Below, in pieces: positions 42,575 to 51,518 of a stretch of 64,000 bases of DNA. The notes beneath the pieces are model-generated. The model ran no database searches, was not told where the DNA came from, and saw only the letters and a program-made list of their open reading frames with translations. How positions within the stretch are numbered: position 1 is the stretch's first letter; every line of letters begins with the position of its first letter. Source of the stretch: UBA7236 sp964463165 (lineage in GTDB: Bacteria; Bacteroidota; Bacteroidia; Chitinophagales; BACL12); NCBI GenBank assembly GCA_964463165.1, contig CAYXBK010000010.1, positions 1 to 64,000 on the forward strand, read 5' to 3'. The translations under genes were made by a program, and so were the position numbers.

Positions 42575-43293
42575 GCAATGCATATACATATTTATTGGTC
42601 AATTTCGGGACGTTACTCTTTCCGCTGCTTTTCAGTTTTGAAAAAAAAGTTGCTTACTTTAAAACATGGAAATTTTTATTTCCATCCATGCTCATCACTG
42701 CAGCCTTATTTTTAACATGGGATTATTTTTTTACGGCAAAAGGTATCTGGGGGTTTAATCCGGATTATGTTTCGGGTTTATATTTTTTGAATTTACCTGT
42801 TGAAGAAGTATTGTTCTTTTTCATCATCCCTTTTTCAAGCATTTTTATTTATATGTTTCTGAATCGCTTCTGGCCCGATGCCGGTTTCTTCAGGAAATAT
42901 GCAAGAAGCATTACCATTTTAATTTTAACTGTTGCCATTGTTCTGGCCATTTTTAATTACAACAAAGCATATACATTGCTTAATTGCAGTTATGCCATTG
43001 TGTTACTGAGTCTGCAATTGTTTTTTGTAAAAGGTGATTATATGGGAAGATTTTACAGATTTTATCTCGTGCACCTCATTCCTTTTTTTATTGTAAATAG
43101 CATATTAACCGGTACCGGGTTACAGAACCCTGTGGTTTGGTACAACAATCATGAAAATATCGGAATCCGGCTTGGCACTATCCCTGCAGAAGATCTCCTA
43201 TATTCCATGAGTTTAATGCTGATGAATATTTCTCTATTTGAATATTTCAGACAACAGAGTTTTAAAACAAAATTGCAAACATCATTCAAATGA
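42571..43293 (+). CDS. crtY: Lycopene beta-cyclase, fused CrtYc-CrtYd type
   Basis: A 240-residue integral membrane protein with six hydrophobic segments, made of two repeats of about 115 residues. Each carries a related active-site-like motif: GFNPDYVSGLYFLNLPVEEVLFFF in the first and NPVVWYNNHENIGIRLGTIPAEDLLYSM in the second. This is the heterodimer-type cyclase (CrtYc/CrtYd) fused in one chain, closing both ends of lycopene. It overlaps crtB and crtZ by 4 nt on either side. Confidence 0.92.
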   Translation: MSNAYTYLLVNFGTLLFPLLFSFEKKVAYFKTWKFLFPSMLITAALFLTWDYFFTAKGIWGFNPDYVSGLYFLNLPVEEVLFFFIIPFSSIFIYMFLNRFWPDAGFFRKYARSITILILTVAIVLAIFNYNKAYTLLNCSYAIVLLSLQLFFVKGDYMGRFYRFYLVHLIPFFIVNSILTGTGLQNPVVWYNNHENIGIRLGTIPAEDLLYSMSLMLMNISLFEYFRQQSFKTKLQTSFK

Positions 43294-43748
43294 ATCTTCT
43301 CATAAATGTACTCGCGTTTAGTGCTGCCTTTATTTTTATGGAGGGATTTGCATGGTTCATGCATAAATATGTGATGCACGGAATTGGTTGGTTTCTGCAT
43401 AAATCGCATCATGAACCACGCAGCGGAAAATTTGAACTGAATGATCTCTACGCACTCATTTTTGCAATTCCTGCTTTTATTTTAATGCTCATCGGTTCGC
43501 CGGAATACAATTACATTTTTTGGCTGGGAACCGGTATCACCGCTTATGGCATTTGCTATTTTGTATTTCATGATGTGATTGTGCACCGCCGGTTGAAATA
43601 TAACCGGAAACCATCTGGAAAATATATGCAGCGCATCATCCGTGCACATAAGATACATCATAAAAAAATGTCGAAAGAGGAAGGACAGGCTTTCGGTTTT
43701 TTATTTGCCCATCCGAAATTTGATGTCAAGAAAATAAATGAAGATTAA
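43290..43748 (+). CDS. crtZ: Beta-carotene hydroxylase
   Basis: A 152-residue di-iron membrane hydroxylase placing hydroxyl groups on beta-carotene rings. The histidine motifs are all seen: HKYVMHGIGWFLHKSHHEPR, HDVIVHRR and HKIHHKK. With crtI, crtB and crtY it completes a zeaxanthin-type route; no ketolase is present here. Its stop codon overlaps by 4 nt the convergent stop of the ABC permease. Confidence 0.95.
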   Translation: MNLLINVLAFSAAFIFMEGFAWFMHKYVMHGIGWFLHKSHHEPRSGKFELNDLYALIFAIPAFILMLIGSPEYNYIFWLGTGITAYGICYFVFHDVIVHRRLKYNRKPSGKYMQRIIRAHKIHHKKMSKEEGQAFGFLFAHPKFDVKKINED

Positions 43749-44959
43749 CTCAGCTTTATTATATTTTTTTTGAAGAGAAAGTTTGATATTAGAAGAACAC
43801 CGGTGGTGATACCAAGCAATACAATTACATTTTCTCCGATCGCACCCAGCCCTTCTTTCCTCCAGAATATATCATAAAACCCCTGGATGCTCCAGTAGTT
43901 GACGGTAACCACTGCGATATTTTGCATGAACTGCGGCATAATATAGAGCGGTATCATACTGCCTCCGATACCACTCATAAATAAAATCAGAATTGTGCCG
44001 AGTGAATCTGCCTGCTTTTTTGTTGTGACGATGCTCGATAAAAAAACACCGAATGCCGAACACGCCAATGCAGTTGCAAGGATCATGATGAATAAAGCCG
44101 GCAGGTTGATAAATATATTCAATCCGAATGCAAGCCATGCGAAAACAAACATGACGGTTAATTGAAAAATTGCAACAACTGTGGAAGTCAGCATTTTTCC
44201 GAACATGATGGATGATGGATGGAGTGGTGATTGCAATAATTTTTTCAATACACCATTTTCTTTTTCTTCCAGTAAACTCTGGCCGAGTGCACTAACGCTG
44301 AATAACAACATCATGATCGCAGTTCCTGCCACCGCCTGAATTAATCCCCAATTGGATTCCGCATCTCCCACAACACTCGTCATGGTTACCAGGCTGGTTT
44401 CTTTTTCTGCTGCTTCCGACTGGCGGATAAATGTTTGTGTCATTGTATCTTTTGAAGACTGCGGCATCATCGGAAATAAATTCTGCACCATTAAACCGAT
44501 GCCGCGGTTTTTATTTACTTCCCCGCTTACTTCAGATAATTTTCCAACCAGGAGATTTTGCAGAATACTTACTTCCATGGACCGGCTCTGATCAAATAAT
44601 AATTCAACAGGGATATTATTTCCTTCACTCAATGAATCGCTGAATCCTTTACTTATAATTACTGCTGCAATTTCATCACCCGATTTTATTTTTTGCAGGG
44701 CTTCGTCTTTTGTTGTGGCTGTAAATTCAAGCCCGGGAATACTATCAAGTTGTGCGATGATATTTTTTGATGCATCTGTCTGATCCGCATCAGTAAATAA
44801 AACATGCACGGGGCTTGCATCACTTTCATCATCGTTTGCAACACCGCCAAACGCAAATGCAAACAAGGTGATGAGGCCGACAGGTAAAAGCAGTGCAAGA
44901 AATAATGCTTTCCTGTCTGAAAAAAATATGCGTAGGTCCTTTTTTAAAATCTGCCACAT
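43745..44959 (-). CDS. ABC-2 type transporter permease
   Basis: A 404-residue membrane component of the ABC-2/YhaP-NatB type: one N-terminal TM helix (about residues 22-40), a large extracytoplasmic region (about 40-220) and five or six C-terminal helices (GTAIMMLLFSVSALGQ, TVVAIFQLTVMFVFAW and so on). It works with the ATPase gene 9 nt upstream. The substrate is unknown; candidates are lipids, peptides or drugs. Confidence 0.92.
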   Translation of the reverse strand: MWQILKKDLRIFFSDRKALFLALLLPVGLITLFAFAFGGVANDDESDASPVHVLFTDADQTDASKNIIAQLDSIPGLEFTATTKDEALQKIKSGDEIAAVIISKGFSDSLSEGNNIPVELLFDQSRSMEVSILQNLLVGKLSEVSGEVNKNRGIGLMVQNLFPMMPQSSKDTMTQTFIRQSEAAEKETSLVTMTSVVGDAESNWGLIQAVAGTAIMMLLFSVSALGQSLLEEKENGVLKKLLQSPLHPSSIMFGKMLTSTVVAIFQLTVMFVFAWLAFGLNIFINLPALFIMILATALACSAFGVFLSSIVTTKKQADSLGTILILFMSGIGGSMIPLYIMPQFMQNIAVVTVNYWSIQGFYDIFWRKEGLGAIGENVIVLLGITTGVLLISNFLFKKNIIKLS

Positions 44960-44968
44960 AAAAATGAA

Positions 44969-45886
44969 TTAATCGCGGAGTTGACGGCCGGTGAGGTGTA
45001 AAAAAATTGTTTCAAGGTTTGTACTGCGGATATCAATGTTTTGAATCTGAATATGCGTATCTGCACAATGCTTTACGAGAAGCGGTAAATCACTGTTTAA
45101 ATTTCTGCTTGCAATGATGATTTCTTTTTTTTCAGGATCATGTTCCATTTTATATCCGTTAAATACCGGTGAAAGAAATTCATTGTTGTATGTGATCACA
45201 ACAATTTCTTCCATCTGGTTTTGTTTTTTTAATTCATCTAATGTTCCTTCTGCAATCAAATTTCCTTTATCGATAATGCCGATGCGATCGCAAAGCCTTT
45301 CGGCTTCCGCCATATAATGCGTGGTATATAAAATCGTTTTTCCGTTTTTATGCAATTCATCAAGCAGATCATAAATTTTATTTCTGCTTTGCGGATCAAT
45401 TCCAACGGTGGGCTCATCCATAATGATGACGGCAGGATCATGCATCAATGCGCAGGCAATGTTGATTCTCCGTTTCATGCCGCCCGAATAAGTTTTGATC
45501 AGATCTTTTTTCCTGTCTGCAAGACCGACCCATTCGAGTAAATTTTCTGCCTTTTGTTTTGCTTGTGCTCCTTTCACATGATATAAACTTCCCCAGAAAA
45601 GTAAATTATCCAGGGCATGCATTTCATCGTACAATGCAATTTCCTGCGGCACGATCCCCATTTTCATTTTCACTTCACCCTTGTTCCTGTAAATATCCTT
45701 GCCGTCTGCAAGAATATTTCCTTCATCGGGCGGCAGGATGGCGCTGATCATATGAATGGTGGTGGTTTTACCGGCGCCATTCGGACCGAGAAGCCCGTAA
45801 AATTCGCCTTCATTTATCCTGAATGAAATATGGTTTACAGCGAGAAGCTGTTTATATTTTTTTGAAATATTGCTGATCTCAAGCAT
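44969..45886 (-). CDS. ABC transporter ATP-binding protein
   Basis: A 305-residue ATPase of the DrrA/NatA type. Walker A GPNGAGKTTT, Q-loop region VPQEIALYDEM, signature YSGGMKRRINIAC and Walker B VIIMDEPTVGID with a following H-loop are all intact. The C-terminal ~75 residues form the accessory domain common in this group. First gene of a two-gene exporter operon with the permease. Confidence 0.96.
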   Translation of the reverse strand: MLEISNISKKYKQLLAVNHISFRINEGEFYGLLGPNGAGKTTTIHMISAILPPDEGNILADGKDIYRNKGEVKMKMGIVPQEIALYDEMHALDNLLFWGSLYHVKGAQAKQKAENLLEWVGLADRKKDLIKTYSGGMKRRINIACALMHDPAVIIMDEPTVGIDPQSRNKIYDLLDELHKNGKTILYTTHYMAEAERLCDRIGIIDKGNLIAEGTLDELKKQNQMEEIVVITYNNEFLSPVFNGYKMEHDPEKKEIIIASRNLNSDLPLLVKHCADTHIQIQNIDIRSTNLETIFLHLTGRQLRD

Positions 45887-45990
45887 GACAGCATAAAATT
45901 AAAAAATTGCAGACAGCTCTTTCGATATTTTGTTTGAACAGCTCCGAATGATCTTCGAATCAGGTAATTTCGTCGGTGAATTGCATACGC

Positions 45991-46695
45991 ATGTCATATC
46001 ATTTCACAATCAAAGAATGGGACAGTGAATTTTTCGGATATCCTGTGGCATCCATTGAAGGTGATGGAGATATGCGGGATTTCAAAAAATTAATTGATCA
46101 GTTGCAATCTGATCATATCAAACTTGCATATTGGTTTTTTAACCACAATGCAGATCAGAAAAAAAAAATTGCAGCAAATTTTAACGGTATTGTACTGCAC
46201 AACAGGTTAACGCATCAGTTCCTTATCGCAAATAATGCAGTACCGGAAATAAAGTCTGAACAGATTAGATTACTTGACAAAGAGAATGAGGATTTACTGC
46301 AACTAATTTTTGATTGCGGGCAATTCAGCAGATTTAAAACGGATCCGAATTTTGGTGAAGAACTGTATGAAAAATTATATCGCCACTGGATCAGTCAAAT
46401 GCTGGAGCATCATATTGTTTTCGGATTTTTTATTGAAGAGAAAATAAATGGTGTTGCAGTTGTAGAATTGAAAAATGAAATTGCCGCTTTTCATTTTCTG
46501 GCCGTATCTGCATCAAAAAGAAATACCGGCATCGGGAAACAGCTGACACGTGCAGTGATTCAAACCGCTGCAGCAAATAAATGCAAATCAATTATTGCCT
46601 TTACCCACCGCATGAATACGCCCATATGGAAATTGCTGGAGGCGGAAGGATTTCAATGTATCAATGAAGAATCCGTATATCATTTTTGGTTATGA
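45991..46695 (+). CDS. GNAT-family acetyltransferase
   Basis: A 234-residue two-part GNAT protein: an N-terminal region (KEWDSEFFGYPVASIEG, resembling the WecD/dTDP-fucosamine acetyltransferase lead domain) and a C-terminal GNAT domain with the acetyl-CoA loop SASKRNTGIGKQLTRAVI and NTPIWKLLEAEGF. The ATG at 45991 is preferred to a GTG five codons upstream. Substrate unknown. Its stop overlaps the start of the next gene by 4 nt. Confidence 0.85.
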   Translation: MSYHFTIKEWDSEFFGYPVASIEGDGDMRDFKKLIDQLQSDHIKLAYWFFNHNADQKKKIAANFNGIVLHNRLTHQFLIANNAVPEIKSEQIRLLDKENEDLLQLIFDCGQFSRFKTDPNFGEELYEKLYRHWISQMLEHHIVFGFFIEEKINGVAVVELKNEIAAFHFLAVSASKRNTGIGKQLTRAVIQTAAANKCKSIIAFTHRMNTPIWKLLEAEGFQCINEESVYHFWL

Positions 46696-46928
46696 TTGAA
46701 TTACCTGTTTATACGAAATTTCAGCTTGCATTGCGCAATGGTGCAGACAGGGAAGAAATATGGATCGCATACAAAGGAATTATTTATGATGTTACGGATA
46801 GTACTTTGTGGCGATCCGGGAAACATTATGAGCATTTTGCGGGGCAGGATCTTACCTTGGAATTACCCGATGCACCGCATACCGAAATTGTTTTCGAGCG
46901 ATTAAAAAAAATCGGCATTCTGAAATAA
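46692..46928 (+). CDS. Cytochrome b5-like heme/steroid-binding protein
   Basis: A 78-residue single-domain protein of the small cytochrome b5-like group: IWIAYKGIIYDVTDSTLWRSGKHYEHFAGQDLTLELPDAPHTEIVFERLKKIG. The histidines in KHYEHFAGQDLT and in DAPH are the likely heme ligand positions. No membrane segment, so soluble. Its start codon overlaps the GNAT gene's stop by 4 nt, so they are co-translated; no reason for the pairing is evident. Confidence 0.9.
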   Translation: MIELPVYTKFQLALRNGADREEIWIAYKGIIYDVTDSTLWRSGKHYEHFAGQDLTLELPDAPHTEIVFERLKKIGILK

Positions 46929-46931
46929 AAA

Positions 46932-47855
46932 TTATCTTGCCTTCAGCGTAAATTTTGTAAGATTTACAAAATCACCAACACGTTTGTTTACCTGTGCATT
47001 TTTAATTTCAAATAAACGCTGCGGTCCGAATTTTTCGACACAGAAAGATGCAAGTGCAGAACCGTAAATTACCGCACGCTTCATATTCGTATAGGTGGTG
47101 TTTTTGGTTTTTGCGATATAACCCATAAAACCGCCGGCAAATGTATCACCCGCACCGGTCGGGTCAAAAATTTCTTCGAGCGGAAGGGCAGGAGCAAAAA
47201 ACACTTCATCACCGTAAAATAAAAGTGCTCCGTGTTCTCCTTTTTTGATCACAAGATATTTCGGCCCCATCTTCATAATTATTTTTGCGGCCTTTGCGAT
47301 CGAATATTCATTTGCAAGCTGCCTTGCTTCTTCATCATTGATGATAAGAATATCCACCATTTTGATCACTTTGTGCAAATCCGTTCTGGTATTATTCATC
47401 CAGTAATTCATCGTATCCATTGCGATGAGTTTTGGACGTACTTTTAATTGATCGATCACGTCGATTTGTAATTTCGGATCAATATTTCCGAGCATCAGAT
47501 AATCAGGCTTCCTGTAATTTTCAGGCAAAACAGGATCAAAATCCGCAAGCACATTCAAATCGGTTTTGATCGTATCACGTGTATTCATGTCGAGATGATA
47601 TCTGCCTGCCCAAAAGAATGATTTTTTCCCCTTCACGATCTGAACACCTTCGGTATGAATTCCTTTTTTATTGAAATTGCTGAACATCTCTTTTGGAAAA
47701 TCATCTCCTACAACGGAAACCAATTTTATATTTCCGTAGAAAAAGGATGCGGCAAGGCCGATATAGGTTCCCGAACCGCCGACGATCTTATCTGTTTTTC
47801 CGAAAGGTGTTTCAATTGCATCAAAAGCAACTGTTCCAACGATGAGTATGCTCAT
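46932..47855 (-). CDS. PfkB-family carbohydrate/nucleoside kinase
   Basis: A 307-residue sugar or nucleoside kinase with the PfkB signatures GGSGTYIGLAASFF near the start and DPTGAGDTFAGGFMGYIA (catalytic Asp and anion hole) in the C-terminal part. Cytosolic. I start at MSILIVGTVAFD (47855); 28 extra codons to 47939 are non-family. The exact substrate is unclear: the sequence resembles adenosine kinase/ribokinase-like members of Bacteroidota. Confidence 0.93.
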   Translation of the reverse strand: MSILIVGTVAFDAIETPFGKTDKIVGGSGTYIGLAASFFYGNIKLVSVVGDDFPKEMFSNFNKKGIHTEGVQIVKGKKSFFWAGRYHLDMNTRDTIKTDLNVLADFDPVLPENYRKPDYLMLGNIDPKLQIDVIDQLKVRPKLIAMDTMNYWMNNTRTDLHKVIKMVDILIINDEEARQLANEYSIAKAAKIIMKMGPKYLVIKKGEHGALLFYGDEVFFAPALPLEEIFDPTGAGDTFAGGFMGYIAKTKNTTYTNMKRAVIYGSALASFCVEKFGPQRLFEIKNAQVNKRVGDFVNLTKFTLKAR

Positions 47856-47966
47856 GCAAAAAATTTTCCCGAAAATAGGAAACATGCTGAAAATAACTTC
47901 GGGAGTTGTTAACAGGAAAGTTTGCGCATGTAAATTCAAATAAATTCAGAATTTCCACAGATAATT

Positions 47967-47996
47967 TTGATGTGAATAGAGAAGAGAATAAATTTG
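47967..47996 (+). promoter_or_regulatory. Promoter of tRNA-Asn
   Basis: TTG (47967-47969), 19 nt, TAAATTTG (47989-47996) matches the Bacteroidota -33/-7 consensus, and the tRNA begins 11 nt further on at 48007. Confidence 0.65.
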
Positions 47997-48006
47997 CACT
48001 CCAATT

Positions 48007-48080
48007 TCCTCAATAGCTCAGTTGGTTAGAGCGACTGACTGTTAATCAGTAGGTCCCTGGTTCAAGTCCAGGTTGGGGAG
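48007..48080 (+). tRNA. tRNA-Asn (anticodon GTT)
   Basis: Cloverleaf: acceptor TCCTCAA/TTGGGGA (one T-G pair), D-stem GCTC/GAGC, anticodon stem ACTGA/TCAGT with loop CTGTTAA (GTT), variable AGGTC, T-arm CCTGG/TTCAAGT/CCAGG, discriminator G. The CCA end is not encoded. A terminator hairpin follows. Confidence 0.97.
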
Positions 48081-48082
48081 CA

Positions 48083-48116
48083 ACAAAAAGCAGGTAGATT
48101 CCTGCTTTTTGTTTTA
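48083..48116 (+). terminator. Rho-independent terminator of tRNA-Asn
   Basis: A perfect 12-bp stem (ACAAAAAGCAGG with CCTGCTTTTTGT, 48083-48094 and 48101-48112) has loop TAGATT and T-rich sequence at and beyond its end. Confidence 0.85.
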
Positions 48117-48210
48117 CGGAACAGATCGAATATGTGAAAAAACTTTTTCACGCATTTCAACAATTTCACTAACTTTCGCAACTCTTTATTACCTACAACC
48201 CGAGAACTTA

Positions 48211-51200
48211 ATGAAGAAACCCGTACTCTACACACTTATTTTCCAGTTTCTGCTATTGACTTCATCGGCGCAAATTATTACAACGCCTGATACTACCATT
48301 TGTATCGGCGGAACAGCTATTCTTGAAGTTGTTTCGGCTGTGAGCTACGGAACTTCGAGTTATACTTTCGAAACCATTCCCTATGCTCCCGAATCTTATG
48401 CGGGGGTTTCTCCTGCAAAAGACTATTGCGCAGCAGGTGGTGGCGGAACCTATCTCGGAGATGATTGCTTTTCAGTGCCGATTGATATCGGATTCAGTTT
48501 TTGTTTTCTCAATTCTGCATATACACAATGTTATATCGGCTCAAACGGTTGGGTGAGTTTTACAGATCCGCCAAACAGCTGGACAACATTTACTTCTGCA
48601 ACCATACCATCCACAGGATCCACAGTTCCCAAAAACTGTATTATGGGGCCCTGGCAGGACTGGCATCCCGGATTGTGTTCGCCTGCAGGAACCTGTATTA
48701 AATATCAAACCATCGGCGTTGCACCAAACAGAAAATTTGTGGTGAGTTATGACAATGTGCCGATGTATTCATGTACCTGGTTATTAGGCCAGTTTCAGAT
48801 CGTACTGAACGAAACAACAAATATTATTGAAAACCATATTACGAGTAAACCGAATTGTTTAGGCTGGGCAGGCGGCACTGCAACACAAGGTGTGCATAGT
48901 GCCGACGGGCTTACGGCATTTGTTGCCCCCGGCAGAAATTCAACTCCATGGACAGCATCCAATGAAAGTACAAGATTTGTTCCGAGTGGAATTACATGGT
49001 ATGATGCTGCGGGACTCGTTGTTGGTTTCGGAGATTCAATAACCGTTTCACCAACTGTAACCACAACATATACCTGCGACCTTACGGGTTGCGACGGCAT
49101 CACATATACTGCAGATATTACCGTAACCGTGGTTGATAATGACCCTTCATTCAATTACCTGCCATCCTATTGCACAACCGGAACTGCATTGCCGGCAGCC
49201 ACCGGAGATCCGGGAGGCACCTATACTGTTTCGCCTGCAGGTCTTGTGATCGACCCCGTAACAGGTGAACTGGATCTGGATGCTTCATCACCCGGATTTT
49301 ATACAATTACATATTCTTTCGGCGGGCCATGCTTTGAAACCGCGACCGATAATGTGAATATCATCAACGACCCGGACCCAAGTTTCACATACCCGGATGT
49401 AAGTTTTTGCCCGACAGGTTCTGTTTTACCGGATTATATTGCAACAGCCGGCGGCACATTCACAGCTTCACCTGCAGGTTTGGTAATTAATGCAGCAACA
49501 GGTTCGATTGACCTCAGTTCGGGTGTGATAGGAACAACTTATACGATTTCTTATACCGTAGGCTTGCTTTGCCCTGCCACCGGAACTTTTACGATCACTA
49601 TTTCAGATCTTGATGATCCGGGATTTGCTTATTCGGCTGCATCCTATTGCCCCACCGGAACAACATCTCCGACATTTATCACAACCCCTGGCGGAACTTT
49701 CACTGTTTCACCTCCGGGTCTTTCTGTTAACCCTCTAACCGGATCAATTGACCTCACAACCGGTACCGTTGGCATTACTTACACAATTACTTATACAACT
49801 CCGGCCGGCCCTTGTTCTGATTTTTCAAGTGTAACGGTAACGATCGATCCGCTTGATGATCCTTCATTTTCTTACCCGGCAACAATCTATTGTCCTACAG
49901 GATATGAATTGCCTGTAATTACCGGTGTGACCGGCGGCAGTTTTACAATTTCTCCCGCAACAATGATAATTGATGCAACTACCGGAGCATTAAATCTGGG
50001 ATCCGGCGATCCGGGCACAACATATACGATCACCTATACAACACCTGCCGGCCCTTGTTCTAATTCAACAACATTTGCAGTAACGATTATTCCATTGGAT
50101 GATCCTTCATTCGGATATGCTGCAACTGATTTTTGCCCTTACGGAACTACGTCACCAACATATATCACAACGCCAGGCGGAACATTTTCGGTAACACCTG
50201 CAGGTTTATCGGTAAATGCGCTGACAGGAACAATCGATTTTTCAACGGCAGTACCGGGAACAAGTTATACGATCACATATACAACAGCTCCCGGCCCATG
50301 CAATGATATGTTGTCGGTAACAATAAATGTGTTGCCGTATACAGATGCGGTATTTACGTACAGTGATTTTGAATACTGTGCTTACAGTAATGTCTTACCC
50401 AATTATATTTTAAATCCGGGAGGAACATTTACGGCACCTGCCGGAGTTTCAATCAACGCATCAACCGGAGAAATTAATCTTGGCGCTTCAACTCCGGGCG
50501 GGCCATACGATATTATTTATACCAGTACCGGCTGCACAGAATCAGATACATTTCAAATAACAATTTTACCGTTGCCGGTAGTTGGAATTACAGTTCCTGA
50601 TATTATTTGTTTTGAATCCGCACCACTTGTTTTAACCGGTGACCCTGCAGGCGGAACATTCAGTGGGGATGGAATAAGCGGCGATACGTTTGATCCTGCA
50701 ATTGCCGGAAGCACAGGTGTTTACACAATAACATATTCTTATACAGATGTAAATGGTTGTACAAATACAGCCTCCGGAAATATTTCAGTAATTCAAAATA
50801 CCGTGGATGCAGGTTTGGATGTATATATTGAAGAATATACAGCGGCAAATTTATATGCAGCAGGAGGTGTTACTTTTCAATGGGATCCTTCCGATAGTTT
50901 AAGTTGCGCCGATTGTCCGGATCCGATCACAAGTATTATGACGACAACCACCTTTACCGTTACTTCCTGGGATGTTTATGGTTGTGTAGACAGTGATGAT
51001 GTAACTGTAAATGTTGTGCCGGTATTTGATGTGGAAGTTTTCGTTCCGAATACATTTACACCAAACGGTGATATGATCAACGATATGTTTTTCGCCTATG
51101 GCAGTGATCTGGTTTCCATTCTTTCCATGCGCATTTTCGATCGCTGGGGAGAACAGCTCTTTTTTGGTGAGAACCTCTCTCCGCTCGATCCTTCAACGGG

Positions 51201-51321
51201 ATGGGACGGCACCTTTAATGGTCAGTCGCTCAATGAAGGTGTTTATGTATACATCATGGAAGTAATGCTCGAAGAAGGCGTCCGCCAGTTGGTGCAGGGA
51301 AATGTGACCCTGTTGAAATAA
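48211..51321 (+). CDS. Large repeat surface protein with T9SS type B (gliding-associated) C-terminus
   Basis: A 1036-residue exported protein. Signal peptide at MKKPVLYTLIFQFLLLTSSAQ (ATG at 48211; the longer frame runs through the tRNA terminator and is rejected). An N-terminal ~280-residue domain is Cys-containing and non-repetitive. Six tandem domains of 78-81 residues follow (starts near 49141, 49375, 49615, 49858, 50101 and 50344), each with the pattern DPSF-Y---YCPTGT--P-, GGTFTVSP-GL-, TG-IDL, TYTITYTTPAGPC, then one diverged domain. The C-terminal ~90 residues are the CHU_C-type domain (PNTFTPNGDMINDMFF, DRWGEQLFFGE, GWDGTFNGQSLNEGVYVYIMEV), i.e. a T9SS type B sorting signal. Probable adhesin. 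Confidence 0.92.
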   Translation: MKKPVLYTLIFQFLLLTSSAQIITTPDTTICIGGTAILEVVSAVSYGTSSYTFETIPYAPESYAGVSPAKDYCAAGGGGTYLGDDCFSVPIDIGFSFCFLNSAYTQCYIGSNGWVSFTDPPNSWTTFTSATIPSTGSTVPKNCIMGPWQDWHPGLCSPAGTCIKYQTIGVAPNRKFVVSYDNVPMYSCTWLLGQFQIVLNETTNIIENHITSKPNCLGWAGGTATQGVHSADGLTAFVAPGRNSTPWTASNESTRFVPSGITWYDAAGLVVGFGDSITVSPTVTTTYTCDLTGCDGITYTADITVTVVDNDPSFNYLPSYCTTGTALPAATGDPGGTYTVSPAGLVIDPVTGELDLDASSPGFYTITYSFGGPCFETATDNVNIINDPDPSFTYPDVSFCPTGSVLPDYIATAGGTFTASPAGLVINAATGSIDLSSGVIGTTYTISYTVGLLCPATGTFTITISDLDDPGFAYSAASYCPTGTTSPTFITTPGGTFTVSPPGLSVNPLTGSIDLTTGTVGITYTITYTTPAGPCSDFSSVTVTIDPLDDPSFSYPATIYCPTGYELPVITGVTGGSFTISPATMIIDATTGALNLGSGDPGTTYTITYTTPAGPCSNSTTFAVTIIPLDDPSFGYAATDFCPYGTTSPTYITTPGGTFSVTPAGLSVNALTGTIDFSTAVPGTSYTITYTTAPGPCNDMLSVTINVLPYTDAVFTYSDFEYCAYSNVLPNYILNPGGTFTAPAGVSINASTGEINLGASTPGGPYDIIYTSTGCTESDTFQITILPLPVVGITVPDIICFESAPLVLTGDPAGGTFSGDGISGDTFDPAIAGSTGVYTITYSYTDVNGCTNTASGNISVIQNTVDAGLDVYIEEYTAANLYAAGGVTFQWDPSDSLSCADCPDPITSIMTTTTFTVTSWDVYGCVDSDDVTVNVVPVFDVEVFVPNTFTPNGDMINDMFFAYGSDLVSILSMRIFDRWGEQLFFGENLSPLDPSTGWDGTFNGQSLNEGVYVYIMEVMLEEGVRQLVQGNVTLLK
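49141..50580 (+). repeat. Six in-frame tandem repeats of about 240 nt inside the adhesin gene
   Basis: Repeat starts are at about 49141, 49375, 49615, 49858, 50101 and 50344, that is spacings of 234, 240, 243, 243 and 243 nt. Units encode Ig-like domains ending TYTITYTTPAGPC. The later units are closest in length and sequence, suggesting recent expansion. Confidence 0.85.
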
Positions 51322-51475
51322 TTTTTTTTTCCACTCTTGTTTCCTTAATACTTTGTTTAAACAGAGTGTATCTCTGCCTTCCAATTTTTAGCGCTGTTTT
51401 ATCACCATTAAGAATCTGCAGGCATTTATGAAAAGAGATTGTAAGTTATTCCTGCGATACGACATTTAAAACTGC

Positions 51476-51483
51476 TACCTTTG
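51476..51483 (+). promoter_or_regulatory. Putative -7 element of uvrA
   Basis: TACCTTTG, 35 nt before the uvrA GTG, matches TAnnTTTG. The rest of the 197-nt gap shows no repeat or RNA. No -33 TTG at the right distance. Confidence 0.4.
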
Positions 51484-51518
51484 CAAATCTTTTTAATTGC
51501 CATTTTGTTGCCGATACA

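Noticed and set aside
48073..48210. N-terminal extension of the adhesin gene
   Set aside because: It overlaps the tRNA 3' end and its terminator; a normal signal peptide starts at 48211.
51340..51375. Inverted repeat CTTTGTTT/AAACAGAG after the adhesin gene
   Set aside because: Only a short imperfect match with no T-tract; not called a terminator.
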